Shown here one piece after another: positions 1 through 11,082 of a stretch of DNA of 64,000 nucleotides. The stretch is from Pseudorasbora parva. Lineage: Eukaryota; Chordata; Actinopteri; Cypriniformes; Gobionidae. Position 1 is the stretch's first letter. Each line of letters begins with the position of its first letter. The translations under genes and the position numbers were made by a program. The notes below the pieces were generated by a model. The model saw only the letters and a list, made by a program, of their open reading frames with translations. It was not told the DNA's origin and made no database searches. The stretch covers positions 57,007,211 through 57,071,210 of the forward strand of contig NC_090173.1 of the NCBI RefSeq assembly GCF_024679245.1, written 5' to 3'.

Positions 1-225
1 TCCTGGAGCCGTGTGGAGCAGTTATTTGACGGACAGATGCCTTTTTATGGACTTAAAAAACAGAGCTACCCTCACTGCTATTATAAAGCTTGGATTAGCC
101 AGGAGTTTTTAAATATAACTCAATTTTTATTTGTCTGAAAGAACAATGCCATACTCACCTAGGATGACTTGAGGAGGAGTAAATCATGGGCTAATTTTCA
201 TCTTTGGGTGAACTATCCCTTTAAA
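1..225. repeat. Right half of a TTAA-type MITE (unexpanded relative of the 57-61 kb minisatellite host)
   Basis: The window opens inside a copy of a fish interspersed repeat that ends with the terminus GGGTGAACTATCCCTTTAAA at about 205-225. Near its left edge it reads GTGTGGAGCAGTTATTTGAC and then a single GACGGACAGATGCC stretch. That stretch corresponds to one unit of the 21-bp minisatellite at 57793-61228. The same flanks (GTGTGGAGCAGTTAT to the left, CACCTAGGATG to the right) bracket the big array, so both are copies of one transposon family. The terminus and the TTTAAA context suggest a TTAA-targeting DNA transposon (Kolobok or piggyBac type); that class is inference. Confidence 0.7.
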
Positions 226-379
226 TACTAAATAAAAATACTAAATAAATTGTCTTAGTGACTAGCAGAGTTAGTTTACTTTAACTGTTGCCTCTACTTT
301 TACCATCTTTTGATTGGGATTTTAAACATTGCTGTATTTCTTCTGTAACTCAACCGTATGTTGAAGAGATGATACCATC

Positions 380-767
380 AACTTTGATTCTTGTCTTGTT
401 TCTAGTCAAAATATCTACAAATTCTTAAATTAAGAAACATTTACTAGACACGTACAAATTATTGTCTTGTTTTGGGAAAAATAACTAAAAATTAAGAGAG
501 TTTTTTTCTTAAAATAAGATAAATAATCTGCCAATGGGGTGAGAAAAATAATCTTGTTTTCAGTTTGAATTAAGATTATTTATCTCACCCCATTGGCAGA
601 TTACTTTGCTCATTTTAAGCAAAAACTCTCTTAATTTTAAGTTATTTTTCCCCAAAACAAGACAATAACTTTGTTTGTCTAGTAAATGCTTCTTGTTTTA
701 AGAATTTGTAGATGTTTGGACTAGAAACAACACAAAAATACTGAGCAAGAAGAGCATTTTTTGCAGT
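380..767. mobile_element. Palindromic MITE, family P, copy 1
   Basis: A nearly self-complementary element about 390 bp long. The left arm (TTGTCTTGTTTCTAGTCAAA onward) is mirrored by the right arm ending in GCATTTTTTGCAGT. The centre holds inverted copies of ATCTGCCAATGGGGTGAGA around 527-600. It has no coding capacity. At least six more copies in this window share the arms and centre (8972, 10694, 16011/22651, 51125, 51584, 63226). The left terminal CACTGCAAAAAATGC is missing from this copy. Confidence 0.8.
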
Positions 768-2345
768 TTTGAATACAGTGCAATTTGCACATGAATTGAC
801 AATCAAAATAGACAATTGTGGAACACTGAAGTTTTTATTATGAATGATTGCACATCCTTATTGTGTTAAACTCATGTTCCTCCTAATCTTGAACTTCTCT
901 CTCTTCAGCTCATCTCTGATGACGAGGGCGGGGCAACCTGTCACTCACATGAGATCCACCAATAGCAAACCACCACCATCCAACCAAATGCCCACGGACA
1001 CAATCAAGCCCCTGCATTGCTGCATTGTTTGACGACTGCCACTTCCATATCCTGCCGAATGTGACGACTACATGCCGAATGCTTTAATTCCAAAGTTTGT
1101 CTTCAATAATTACTCACAATCTGAATATTACATCTTGAGTGTTGCGATGATTTCTGCAGTGGTTGATCAGCGGAGTGTGCTCAGTCTCAGGGACCACCCA
1201 TAGGGCCGGTGTCTGTGTGGAATAATGATGTGTCCTCTGGGAAACACTCGTTTCCTGTCCTCTGCGCGAAGGATTCATGCGTGAATGCCGTCTGTCTGAT
1301 GGGATCAACGGATCGCTGCCACTGCAGTCAATGCACTTCCTAAATGTTTATTGCATTTGTGATGTAACGGTTTAAACTGAATCGGTTAAACACTCTGATG
1401 TTAATTTAAGTCAAGGTTAAAACAGTGAGTAAAACATTTTCCACAAACAATGGTGAAGTAAATAGACACATTTTTAATTGCTACTCTAGATGCATTTGTT
1501 GAATCTATTTTGCCATGAAATAAAACGCTTAGTATAAAAATATTATGCACAAATACATTGGAGCTTTCATTTATGTTGTCAATCCTAAACTGAACTGATG
1601 AACGTACACTGACGGTGGAAATACATTTAGAGACTAGAATATCGTAGGCCGCATTGACCACATGGTTCAAGTGACCAGAGTTTTTCCTCCCATGTGCCAC
1701 AGATCTGAACATGTCAGCAGGATAAAATCACATGGATTCATAAATGGAAATATAGCTGATATAAATCAGATAGGTGAATTTGTGACTGCCATAAGCCGTC
1801 AGATCGGATATTCCCGAGTCGTACGTCATTGAAAAAGCGAATGACGTCAACTCATTGGGCATTGGATTACAGTCATTGCTACAGTCACCCTTTAGCTGAG
1901 CTCTAAAGCAACAGCTTGTATCATTTCATACGCGTCCATTGCAAATCACACCATTTTTGCTTCCTACACTTTTCCACGTCCTTGGATTGTTTCGCCAAGT
2001 GTACAGTTAGATATGTCTCACTATTACAAGTTTTCTCGATTTGCTAACACAATTCACAAAACAATTCACCATTTAATCTATAAACACAATCTTGTAACTA
2101 CACACGAATTTGTACAAACCTCAAACATCCACTTCAAAATCACGTATTTTAGTCAAAAACGTATTCACTTCTGTCAAAGTCGAACTTTGGCCTCACATGA
2201 CACACAAATCTTCAAATACACAGACTACTTCCCAGGAAACACTAGTGAGATCCATTCATATCACTGTAACAAAAACCTTATTGGGATTCAAGAATAATGT
2301 GATAGCTCAGTGTCTATTACGAAAATGAAAGAGTGCAGATCGAGT
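768..2345. other. Non-coding, downstream of sox9; no feature recognised
   Basis: I see no gene, RNA or clear repeat here. Open frames are short, lack codon structure and do not resemble any family I know. About 890-1320 and 1780-1990 have more balanced base composition than the AT-rich remainder, but nothing specific can be claimed. Confidence 0.4.
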
Positions 2346-2347
2346 AA

Positions 2348-2690
2348 AATGTGTCCCTGAACCACAAAACCAGTCATAAGTGTCAAATGGTTTTTTTTAA
2401 CTCAGATGTATAGATCATCTGAAAGCTGAATAAATAATCTTTCCATTGATTGATTGTCCTGTTTAACACTGTAAAGCTGCTTTGAAACAATCGTCATTGT
2501 AAAAGCGCTATATAAATAAAGTTGATTGATTGGTTGATTGTGTGATTTGATAGGATAGGACAATATTTGGAAATCTGGAATCTGAGGGTGCAAAACAAAT
2601 CTAAATATTGAGAAAATCTTCTTTAAAGTTGTCCAGATTAAGTCCTTAGCCATGCATATTACTACTAATAATGCATTTTTAATATTTTTG
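2348..2690 (+). mobile_element. MITE family R (CCTGGACCACAAAACC type), truncated copy interrupted by a LINE tail
   Basis: Starts with a variant of the family terminus (CCCTGAACCACAAAACCAGT) and continues with the family interior (GGATAGGACAATATTTGGAA, AGTCCTTAGC, GCATATTACTACTAATAA). It lacks the distal end seen in the complete copies at 15436, 46088 and 50011. Between about 2448 and 2535 it is split by an ~85-bp retroposed sequence (CCTGTTTAACACTGTAAAGC through TATATAAATAAAG) flanked by TTGAT repeats. Confidence 0.7.
2448..2535 (+). repeat. Short 5'-truncated LINE 3' tail
   Basis: An ~85-bp sequence CCTGTTTAACACTGTAAAGC ... AGCGCTATATAAATAAAG followed by TTGATTGATTGG. The same tail recurs in sox9 intron 2 (about 6390-6463) and at 48779-48860, each ending in ATAAATAAAGTT. 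It splits a family-R MITE and is flanked by TTGAT/TGATTG repeats, which fits target-primed insertion of a heavily truncated non-LTR element. The clade is not determined. Confidence 0.6.
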
Positions 2691-3165
2691 ACATTTTCAA
2701 ATAGTGTTGTAGTGTGTCAGCATCGAGAAAAACAAATCCAAGAACACACTCACACTGCGGCAGCACGTTTAAAAGCACCTTCATGTCGCTTGTGTATATC
2801 ATGCATACATTTCCTTCACCACTTCTGTCATCAGACATATTGTCGAATGTGTTCTGCGGTTTCTAGATGCATTCTCTCCAGTTTATTGCTTGTTTAATTA
2901 GGTATGACACAGCTTCACTGTCTCCTAATGACTGATGAATTCAACTGTTTCTGCAGCCAAACGCTCGAGCTCCTGCTTTCCTCCACATTTAGCAGGATGA
3001 GCGATGGGCAGTGAGCGCTGATCGCTTTATCAGGCGTCTTCAGCACAAGATCATATGCTTCTCTCTTTTACTTCACATCCTCCATTCTACACCATCAAAC
3101 TCAGTCACTTTTGATTTTAACAATAGTCAAATTCATTGTGTGTGAACTGTATTATTTATGAAATA
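2691..3165. other. Non-coding, no feature recognised
   Basis: AT-rich single-copy-looking sequence between two mobile elements. No ORF, RNA or repeat structure is evident. Confidence 0.4.
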
Positions 3166-3167
3166 TG

Positions 3168-3960
3168 AAAATGTCCTAATCATTTACTCACCCCCATCTC
3201 ATCAGAGATGTCAATCTTTCTTGAGTCGAAAAGAAATGACGTTTTTTGAGGAAAACATTCCAGGATTTTTCTCCACATGATGGACTTCAATGGGAACCAA
3301 CGGTTGAAGGTCCAAATAACTGCAGTTTCAGAGGAAGAGCTTCAGAGGATCTTAGCGATCCCAGAGGAATAGAGTCTGATCTAGACAAACCATCGGACAT
3401 TTTCACACAAAAAATTAACATTTACATAATCTATAACCCCAAATGCTCGACTTCTGTGTTGTTGAATGTCGCCATCCTGTTGGAAAGGTCACATGACGTT
3501 GGTGGAAGCACCGACCCAGTGTTAAAACGAACGTGCAAAGACTAAACCAAACAGCATTTACAAAAATAAAGGTAAAACAATGACGGACGATTTTAAAGTT
3601 GGAGGAGAACATGAGATGGACTTTATCTGACGTGATGGCGTCATACGCCGTGAAGAAGAACAACACAGAAGTTGCACATTTATGGTTAAAAAGTATATAA
3701 ATGTTTAAAATAAAATTGACAATGGCCAATGTTTTCTCTAGATCAGACCCTATTCTTCATCTGGGATCGTGTAGAGCCTCTGGAGCTCTTCCTCTGAAGC
3801 TGCAGTGATTTGGACCTTCAACCGTTGGTTCCCATTGAAGTCCATCATGTGGAGAAAAATCCTGGAATGGTTCCCTCAAACGTAATTTGTTTTCCACTGA
3901 GAAAAGAAAGACATCTTGGGTGAGATGGGAGTGATTAAATGTTCAGGACATTTAATGTCA
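3168..3960. mobile_element. Non-autonomous DNA element with ~200-bp terminal inverted repeats
   Basis: The left arm (about 3170-3395) contains TGTCCTAATCATTTACTCAC, CACATGATGGACTTCAATGG and GAACCAACGGTTGAAGGTCC. These reappear reverse-complemented in the right arm (about 3735-3955), for example CCATTGAAGTCCATCATGTG. The ~340-bp middle has no coding content. A long-TIR, non-coding layout is typical of fish MITE-like elements; the superfamily is not assigned. Confidence 0.75.
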
Positions 3961-4044
3961 GATGAGTAGAAGACTGTGTGTTAGTGAGTCATGAACATCC
4001 CAAAAAAAGTTTGAACAGTTTGAAAAAGACACATTTTAAAACAA

Positions 4045-5332
4045 AGGATATGTTCAATATCTTTCTTTTTATTGCAAACAATATGATACAAAAGATAAGC
4101 TTCTTTTAAGACGGTGGCATGTTTTACAGTTTTTTAAAATGAAATAAAGAAAGGGAAAAAATAAATGCTGGCGTTTTCATAGAGATGTATCCAACAGCCT
4201 GCAGAAGATCCAGTAAAAAAAAAAAGAAAAAAAAAGAGTTCCAGTTGTTTCTATGACAGGTTTGATCAAGTCTCACAATTATAATCAGTTCTCCACTAGA
4301 CAGAAACATTAACAAATGATAAATAAACGAGATGGTTAAAGTTTGCTCTACAACTAAATCGCAATCATCTCTGGAAAAACATATCACAAATTAGTCGTAC
4401 AAAGCCAAAGATAAAATGCAAATAGTATTACTTTCAAGTCAAAATGAACACTAATGAATAAATTAAAAGAGGTTAAGACTCATTGGCATCCGAAGGAATG
4501 CCAATCTGACCAATGGTGAGCTACGGAGGAGCCTCAGGTCAAAGGGCACTTCCTGTTTCTCCTCCAGCAGCGTGACGGAGGCGATCTCTATAGGCACAGA
4601 TGGATGAAGGCAGTTTTCACGGAAACAAGAGCTCAAATATGGCAACTGTGATGGGCTCAGGCACGGACTCTAGAAAAGCGGGTACATCTTGCACGTACTC
4701 TGCCCAGGTTTTGAGAACCCCTCGCAAATATACACAGAGGAAAACATCTTTACAAAAATATCAACGTCGGACAGCTGCGTATAAATCCCCCAATCCAACA
4801 AAACCGAGAAAAACAGATAAAACACATACACAGTACATACTAAAATAATCATCTTGATCTGTCCTCACAGAGGATTTCTCTTTTGTTTCATTATATCTAG
4901 AAAAATATAATCACAACTCCAAGCAATGTAAAAAGGCACAGTTGGGAGCCATTCCGTCCGTTTTCACTACTCAAAGAGCGTCTCTGGACCGCCGCTTAAA
5001 GCTTGGGACATACTCTGCAAGAACAAAGAAATGTGTTCGTTTTCTCGAGGTGCCAAGAACAAAAACAGAAGAGCAAAGTTCGTTCTGGCCAGTACGTTCC
5101 ATACTTCACGCGTAAAGCAGGTGCCGAACTTTCTCCACATTAACCACGCCCACTTGACCAATCTCACAATAGTTCTCGGACACCCGCAAGAAAAGTCTGT
5201 TCAGATGATGCTTTCGAGAACTCCCAAAACCAGGGCCGCGAGAACAAAAGGACGTTGTTTTGTTCTCGCAGCCCCGGGAGCGAGAACTTTTTAGTTTCAG
5301 TTCTTGCGGAGTATGTAGTAGCCTCAAGTCTC
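4045..5332 (-). other. sox9: sox9 3' UTR (predicted)
   Basis: Region directly after the sox9 stop codon on the minus strand. A canonical AATAAA signal lies at 4068-4073 (TTTATT on the plus strand), so cleavage is expected at roughly 4040-4055 and the UTR is about 1.3 kb. No ORF of note overlaps it. The part nearest the stop codon (5008-5317) is occupied by a MITE-like inverted repeat. The extent is inferred from the poly(A) signal alone. Confidence 0.6.
5008..5317. mobile_element. MITE-like inverted-repeat element in the sox9 3' UTR
   Basis: The ends ACATACTCTGCAAGAAC (5008-5024) and GTTCTTGCGGAGTATGT (5301-5317) form a 17-bp terminal inverted repeat with one mismatch. The interior contains repeated GTTCTCG/CGAGAAC words in both orientations. 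It begins 15 bp after the sox9 stop codon, so it would be transcribed in the mRNA. No coding capacity. The superfamily is unknown and the target duplication is not obvious. Confidence 0.6.
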
Positions 5333-7622
5333 TCAGGGCCGGGACAGCTGGGTGTAAACCGGCTGCTGCTCCCAGTGCTGCGGGCTGTGTGCCTGAGGCA
5401 CGGATGGGACGCCCGTCGTGTCGGCGATGGGGGTGTACATGGGCCTCTGGCTGGGGCTCATGTAGCTGAAGGCGGGGTACTGGCTGTAGTAGGAGCTGGC
5501 CGGACTCTGGTGCTCGGCGTACTCGTACTGCGTGCGTGCGATCGACGGGTAAGAGGGGCTGTAGTGCTGCAGGTTGAAGGAGCCGTAGGTGACGTGCTGC
5601 GGGGAACCCTCGCTGTAGTGGCTGGGACTCAGCTGCTCAGTCTTGATCTGCGTTCTCTGCTGGCCTTGGCTTTGCTCGTTCGCCATCGCGCTCAGCGAAT
5701 GCTGCTGCTGTTTGGACATCCATCCGGCCTGAGCGCCGAGCCCGTAGCCGGAGGAGTATGCCTGGGCGCCGTTGGACACCGCGACCCCCGGGTGCCCGTG
5801 AGGGGGCAGGTACTGGTCGAACTCGTTGACGTCGAAAGGCTCCATGTTGGAGATCACGTCGCTGCTCAGCTCGCCGATGTCCACGGCGCCGAAGTCGATG
5901 CCCTCCTGCAGCGGACGGCCTTCACGCTTCAAGTCCGCTTTGCTGGACGGCAGGTCTGTTTTGGGGGTCGTGGGAGGCGTTGGGGGACCTTGGGACTGAC
6001 CTGCTTTTCAAAACAGAGACAGAAAAAACTATAAATGTACTGCCAGGATAATACTCATACACTGTTTGATAATAGGCCAGAGGAGAACTGGCACCCCAAC
6101 TGAGTCTGGTTTCTCCCAAGGTTTATTTTTCTCCATCATGCCCTGATGGAGTTTTGGTTCCTTTGGTCGCCTTTGGCTTGGCTTCCTCAGTTGGGGACAC
6201 TAAAATTGCAACTAAAGTTTTCAACTAAATATACAAATAAAAATGATTTATTAGGTCTTATTTAATTATATAAACTATAATACAGATCTGCCAACATTGT
6301 CGCTGTATGATAAATTAAAATAAGCTGATAACATTACTGTTTTCTCCAGAACGACTGTACAGCCAAATCTAATTTTGTTGCAATATTATCCTGTTTGACA
6401 CTGTGAAGCTGCTTTGAAACTATCGTCATTGTAAAAGCGCTATATAAATAAAGTTTACTTTACTACTACCTGACACAAATTATGCAACCAGAAAGCTGAT
6501 AAAGATACGAGCGACGTTAATAAGGCCAGATAAGATTTACGAGCCTCCTGCAGGCGTTACATAAGGTGCTCATGAAGTACCTGAGTGGTCTCCGCCGGGG
6601 GAGTGTGCTTCGCCCACGCTGGACGCGGGAGAGTCGGCCTGCTGCAGGGCTTTGAATATGGCGTTGGGAGAGATGTGCGTCTGCTCGCCGTCCTCCGCTT
6701 CGCTCTGGCCGTTCTTCACGGATTTTCTTCTCCTGGGCTGGTACTTGTAGTCGGGGTGGTCCTTCTTGTGCTGGACCCGCAGGCGCTCGGCCTCCTCCAC
6801 AAATGGACGCTTCTCTCCCTCATTCAGTAGTCTACAGATATTCACAAGAACAAATTGCTTCTTTAGTTTACAAAATCATATTTAGTTTTTATAAAATAAA
6901 CCTAAAACTTGAAAAATAGGACATCTAATATCAAGAACAACTTTTGGATTTTTTCCTTCTGCACAAACTATAACTTTTTTCCCACACTAATATGCACCTA
7001 TTTAGAATATTTACCTACATTAACTTTAAATTCATTTTTTCACAAGTTTATCAGGTTTACTAGCATTATTTAGTTAATGGAAATAATGCAATCTACCACG
7101 AACACACATGAAAAGTCTTCCAGAGTTTACACATAAATCAACATTCCCCTGACTTCTGGAGTTTTTCTAGAATCACATACATGAAATTAAAGTGAAGTTA
7201 TGCTCTCACCTCCAGAGTTTCCCGAGGGTTTTGCTGAGCTCGGCGTTGTGTAGGTGCGGGTACTGATCCGCCAGTTTCCTGCGAGCGGCTTGAGCCCAAA
7301 CCATGAACGCGTTCATCGGTCTCTTGACGTGCGGCTTGTTCTTGCTGGAGCCGTTCACTCGCACGGGCATGGGCACCAGGGTCCAGTCGTAGCCCTTCAG
7401 CACCTGCGACACCGCGTCTCTGATGCACACGGGGAACTTGTCCTCCTCGTCCTTCTTAAACTCTCTCAGGTGCTGCTCCGCTCGGGTGCTCTCGCTGTCC
7501 GAGCCGGACCCGGACGGACACGGAGACCCGGCGGAATCCTCGGACATGCTCGGGCTGGGCGCGTCGGAGAGACTCTTGTCCTGCTCGTCGCTCATTTTCA
7601 GGTAGGAGTCGAAGAGATTCAT
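5333..7622 (-). CDS. sox9: SOX9 transcription factor (SRY-box 9), three exons
   Basis: Exons are 7622-7210, 6831-6581 and 6000-5333 (join of 413+251+668 nt, 443 aa plus stop). Introns are GT-AG with correct phase (donors GTGAG and GTACT; acceptors TGTAG and AGCAG). SOX9 is an HMG-box regulator of cartilage, gonad and neural crest development and acts in the nucleus. Residues about 60-97 match the SoxE dimerisation region. The HMG box is about 98-170 with [15 protein letters not shown], a basic PRRRKS end and a potential PKA serine. The K2 region has [11 protein letters not shown] near 227-237 and EFDQYLP is at 281-287. IKTE (340-343) is a possible SUMO site. The C-terminus ends [10 protein letters not shown] at 434-443, as in SOX9. 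The start [14 protein letters not shown] matches the SoxE N-terminus. Human SOX9 is 509 aa; fish lack the PQA-rich stretch. Teleosts keep sox9a and sox9b, and I cannot say which this is. Confidence 0.96.
6040..6463 (+). repeat. LINE 3'-end fragment in sox9 intron 2
   Basis: Most of intron 2 (6001-6580) is a retroelement 3' region. It contains AGGCCAGAGGAGAACTGGC, CTGAGTCTGGTTTCTCCCAA and TTGGGGACACTAAAATT, then GAAGCTGCTTTGAAACTATC and TATATAAATAAAG. The same ordered blocks recur at 46846-46975 and 48640-48860. The sense strand is opposite to sox9. No ORF is retained. Confidence 0.7.
6832..7209 (-). other. sox9: sox9 intron 1
   Basis: A 378-bp AT-rich intron with donor at 7209/7208 and acceptor ending at 6832. 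It splits the HMG box within the Arg138 codon (AG/A). An intron inside the HMG box is the known SoxE gene structure. No repeat seen. Confidence 0.9.
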
Positions 7623-8040
<418 letters not shown>

Positions 8041-8971
8041 CCAAACGAAGTGCAAAAAAAGAAAAGAAATATAAACATCAACATGATGTTTCTCGAGTAT
8101 TTACACTACACAGATTCATAAACATGTGGTAAGAGTTTTTATTCAAAATTAACAACACTTGATTACACCAAAGAAAATACTTTTGTACAAATAGCAAACT
8201 GCACTATACAGTATCTATACAGGTAACTTTACAGCTTATTAATGTGATACTTTCGTTTCTTCTATTATATGTCGAAAGTGTATGCAAAATCACTCTGTTT
8301 GCTATCAGGTCAGTTTTCTGCATTTCTCCATTTGATACATCTAAATGCTGAAGTTATAAAGTGTAGTTCAGTGTGTGTATTCTGCTCGTGTCTCTCGTGT
8401 GTGTGTGTGTGTGTGTGTGTGTTAGTGTTGTATGAATGAGGTCAGTTCGCTGTGTGACCGATAGGGGGCGACATGAGTTCAGAGACTCAAACCATCGTTC
8501 ACTCGGTAAATCCCACAAACAAACGCTTTACTCCTTCTACTTCAAATCAAACGGTGCACTTCGCTGAAAAAAATGTCTTGAAACCTCAACACAGCACAGA
8601 AGGCTAATGATGGGAGCTCCTCTCCAGAAATATAACAGGCTTTGCATCTACAAAAACCAAAACAGATTTGTTTTGGGCATGTTGGCACGTTTTCTTAATG
8701 ATGCAAATGTTCAATGGCTTTTTTTTAATAGGTATGTCTACACTGACTAAAAAATCACTTAAATAAACATTTCATAAAAATTCTTTCAATGCTAAACAAT
8801 TATTATTTTATTTTAATCAGGGGGACTCTAATCCACACCATGCTAACTTTACGTTGACCTGAATCCATTAGTATTCTTCAAGCTGGATTGTTTTTTGGAA
8901 AGTTATTGTCCAGCTAAAGTAAGTTTATGATTGATTCATTTTCGTTGTTAAATATCATTTGTTATTAACTT
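8041..8971. other. Proximal upstream region of sox9; no gene
   Basis: Contains a short (GT)n run at about 8397-8421 and otherwise no recognisable feature. A minus-strand AATAAA (TTTATT at 8136-8141) follows AT-rich UTR-like sequence to its right. It could mark the 3' end of an unknown transcript, but it could equally be chance. Confidence 0.4.
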
Positions 8972-9353
8972 TGCACTGCAAAAAAGAAAAAAAATGCTTA
9001 TCCTACTTAGTATTTTCGTCCTGTTTTATGACCAAATATCTAAAAATTCTTACACTAAGAACCATCTACTACATAAGCAAAGGTTTTTGTCTTGTTTTGG
9101 GGAAAATAGCTCTTGCTTAAAATAATCTTACAAATCTTGTGTTCTGTTTAAATGAAGATTATTTAGCTTTCCCCACTGGCAGGTTATCTTGCTTATTTTA
9201 AGCAAAGGCTCACATAATTTTGAGTAATTGTCCTCCAAAACTAGACAAAAACTTTTACTTGTCTAGTAAATGCTTCTTAATGTAAGAATTTATAGATATT
9301 TTGACTTCAAATAAGACAAAAATACTACATAAGAAATGCCCTTTTGCAGTGTA
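8972..9353. mobile_element. Palindromic MITE, family P, copy 2
   Basis: Bounded by CACTGCAAAAAAG (left) and CCCTTTTGCAGTG (right), with the CCCCACTGGCAGGTTATC centre. It is more diverged than the copies at 51584 and 63226, so probably older. No coding content. Confidence 0.8.
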
Positions 9354-10693
9354 ATGTGTTCTGGATGTTCATGTGCAGTGTTTGGTGGCTTTGGATTGAC
9401 ACAATCTTTGACATCTCTTAGTTTCATGGACTGAAAAAGATCAAAAATGTTTTATTTATAGTTGCTGTAAAGTTTATGTATTGCATGTTTTCTTGCATTT
9501 TTATATTTCTGTTTGCTTGTTACCGTCATTGATTTTGTGTTTCTCATTGCTTATGCATATTTCAGCCTTTTGTTTCAATGGCATTTTTAAAAACACATCA
9601 GCTATTAGCATCACAAATATATATTTTATTAGCTGTCAAACATTCAGCACAGAAAGATCTTGCATGAGCACATGTCTGAAAACTATACGTTCAGAAACAA
9701 CAGTACCGCAGCAACAGCAATATAATAAATCTGGGGCAGCGGGGTAAAATAGAAATAGCTCAGTTACTCTCTGTCTCTGCGTGTTTATTTGTGCAAGTAA
9801 TGTTGTGGAAATGTAATTTTGGGCAGAACGTGAGCTACACATGTGTTTCTCGTGAGCTACCTGAAATATCACGTTTAATAGATCACAGATGTGTGTCTGC
9901 CCTCTCTCTGTATCGCCAAATTACCACAATTACGTGATGAGGAACGGGCTTTTGCCTTTTATAAAATGGACAAATCGTCTACACTACCGTTGAAAAGTTT
10001 GGCATCTATCCGTGTGTCTTTCCTCAGTGTCTGCAGACGTGTGTGCTGGTGTTTTGCACACACAGGTTGCAGAGGCGTGTGTGTGTGTTGTGCGGTATCA
10101 GCCGGTGGAACTGATACAGCGGGTCCCTCCTTATTCTGGCCTGAGCGTGAAGCGCCGCTCCTCATGCCCTGTAACGCTGGGAAACTTCTCAGCTTTATTT
10201 CGAGCCCCAGTGTTAAAAACTGGGAGACAAACAGTGAAAGTCAACTGCTAAATCATGTCCCCCACTCCTGTTCGCGCTTGCAGAATCTGCGGCTCTCAGC
10301 TGAGTTGTGTGTGTGTGTTTGTGAAGTATAGTGTTCATGCTTGTGTGTCACGCTTGTGTTGTTCCTTCATGTACTTTTATGATGCGCTGTTTGCGGACAA
10401 CCCTAAGTGATGTTTCCAAACAGTAAGACACTCAAATGGTCATATTAATACTCCGCTGTTATAAAACTGCTGTGGCTTCTCCTCACGGGACAGCATTCAT
10501 CTGAGGCGATATTTTCCGGATCATCCATTTAGTGCTGTGATTTGTAGGTCTCCAGGGTATAATGATTAGTATAGAAGACCTGTATAGTACTAGACAGAAT
10601 TCATTTACCAACCAATTAGTCCAAATAATGGGTAGTTCTTCCTAAATCTAGCATCCCAGCATCATTGCTCTCGGCATTCGTGTCAGAAATATA
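9354..10693. other. Non-coding, no feature recognised
   Basis: Includes short TG runs near 10070-10090 and 10305-10320. The longest open frame (about 9891-10331) has no family resemblance and no splice or codon signature of a real exon. Nothing supported. Confidence 0.4.
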
Positions 10694-11082
10694 CACTGCA
10701 AAAAATGCTTTTCTTACTTAATAAAAACATTCTTACATTTACTAGACAAGCAAAAATCATTTTTCTCTTGTGCAAAAATCCCAAGGGAAAAAATAACTCA
10801 AAATGAAGAGAGTTTCTGCTTAAAATAAGATAAATAATCTGCCAATGGGGTGAGAAAAATAATCTTGTTTTCTGTTTGAATTAAGATTATTTTTCTTACC
10901 CCATTAGCAGATCATTTTGCTTATTTTAGGCAAAAATGTCCTTACTTTTAAGTTACTTTTTCTCAAATCAAGACAATAACTTTTGCTTGTCTAGTAAATG
11001 CTTCTTGTTTTCAGAATTTTTAGATGTTTGGACTAGAAACAAGACAAAAATACTAAGAAAGAAAAGCATTTTTTGCAGTGTG
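10694..11082. mobile_element. Palindromic MITE, family P, copy 3
   Basis: Ends CACTGCAAAAAATGCTTTTC and AGCATTTTTTGCAGTG. The centre has ATCTGCCAATGGGGTGAGA with its inverted partner. The left arm is slightly shortened relative to the 51584 copy. Confidence 0.85.

Noticed and set aside
5255..6034. 259-aa plus-strand ORF
   Set aside because: Antisense shadow of sox9 exon 3, caused by GC-rich codons.
9891..10331. 146-aa ORF as a possible exon
   Set aside because: No family resemblance; rich in Cys/Val from TG runs; no conserved splice arrangement.
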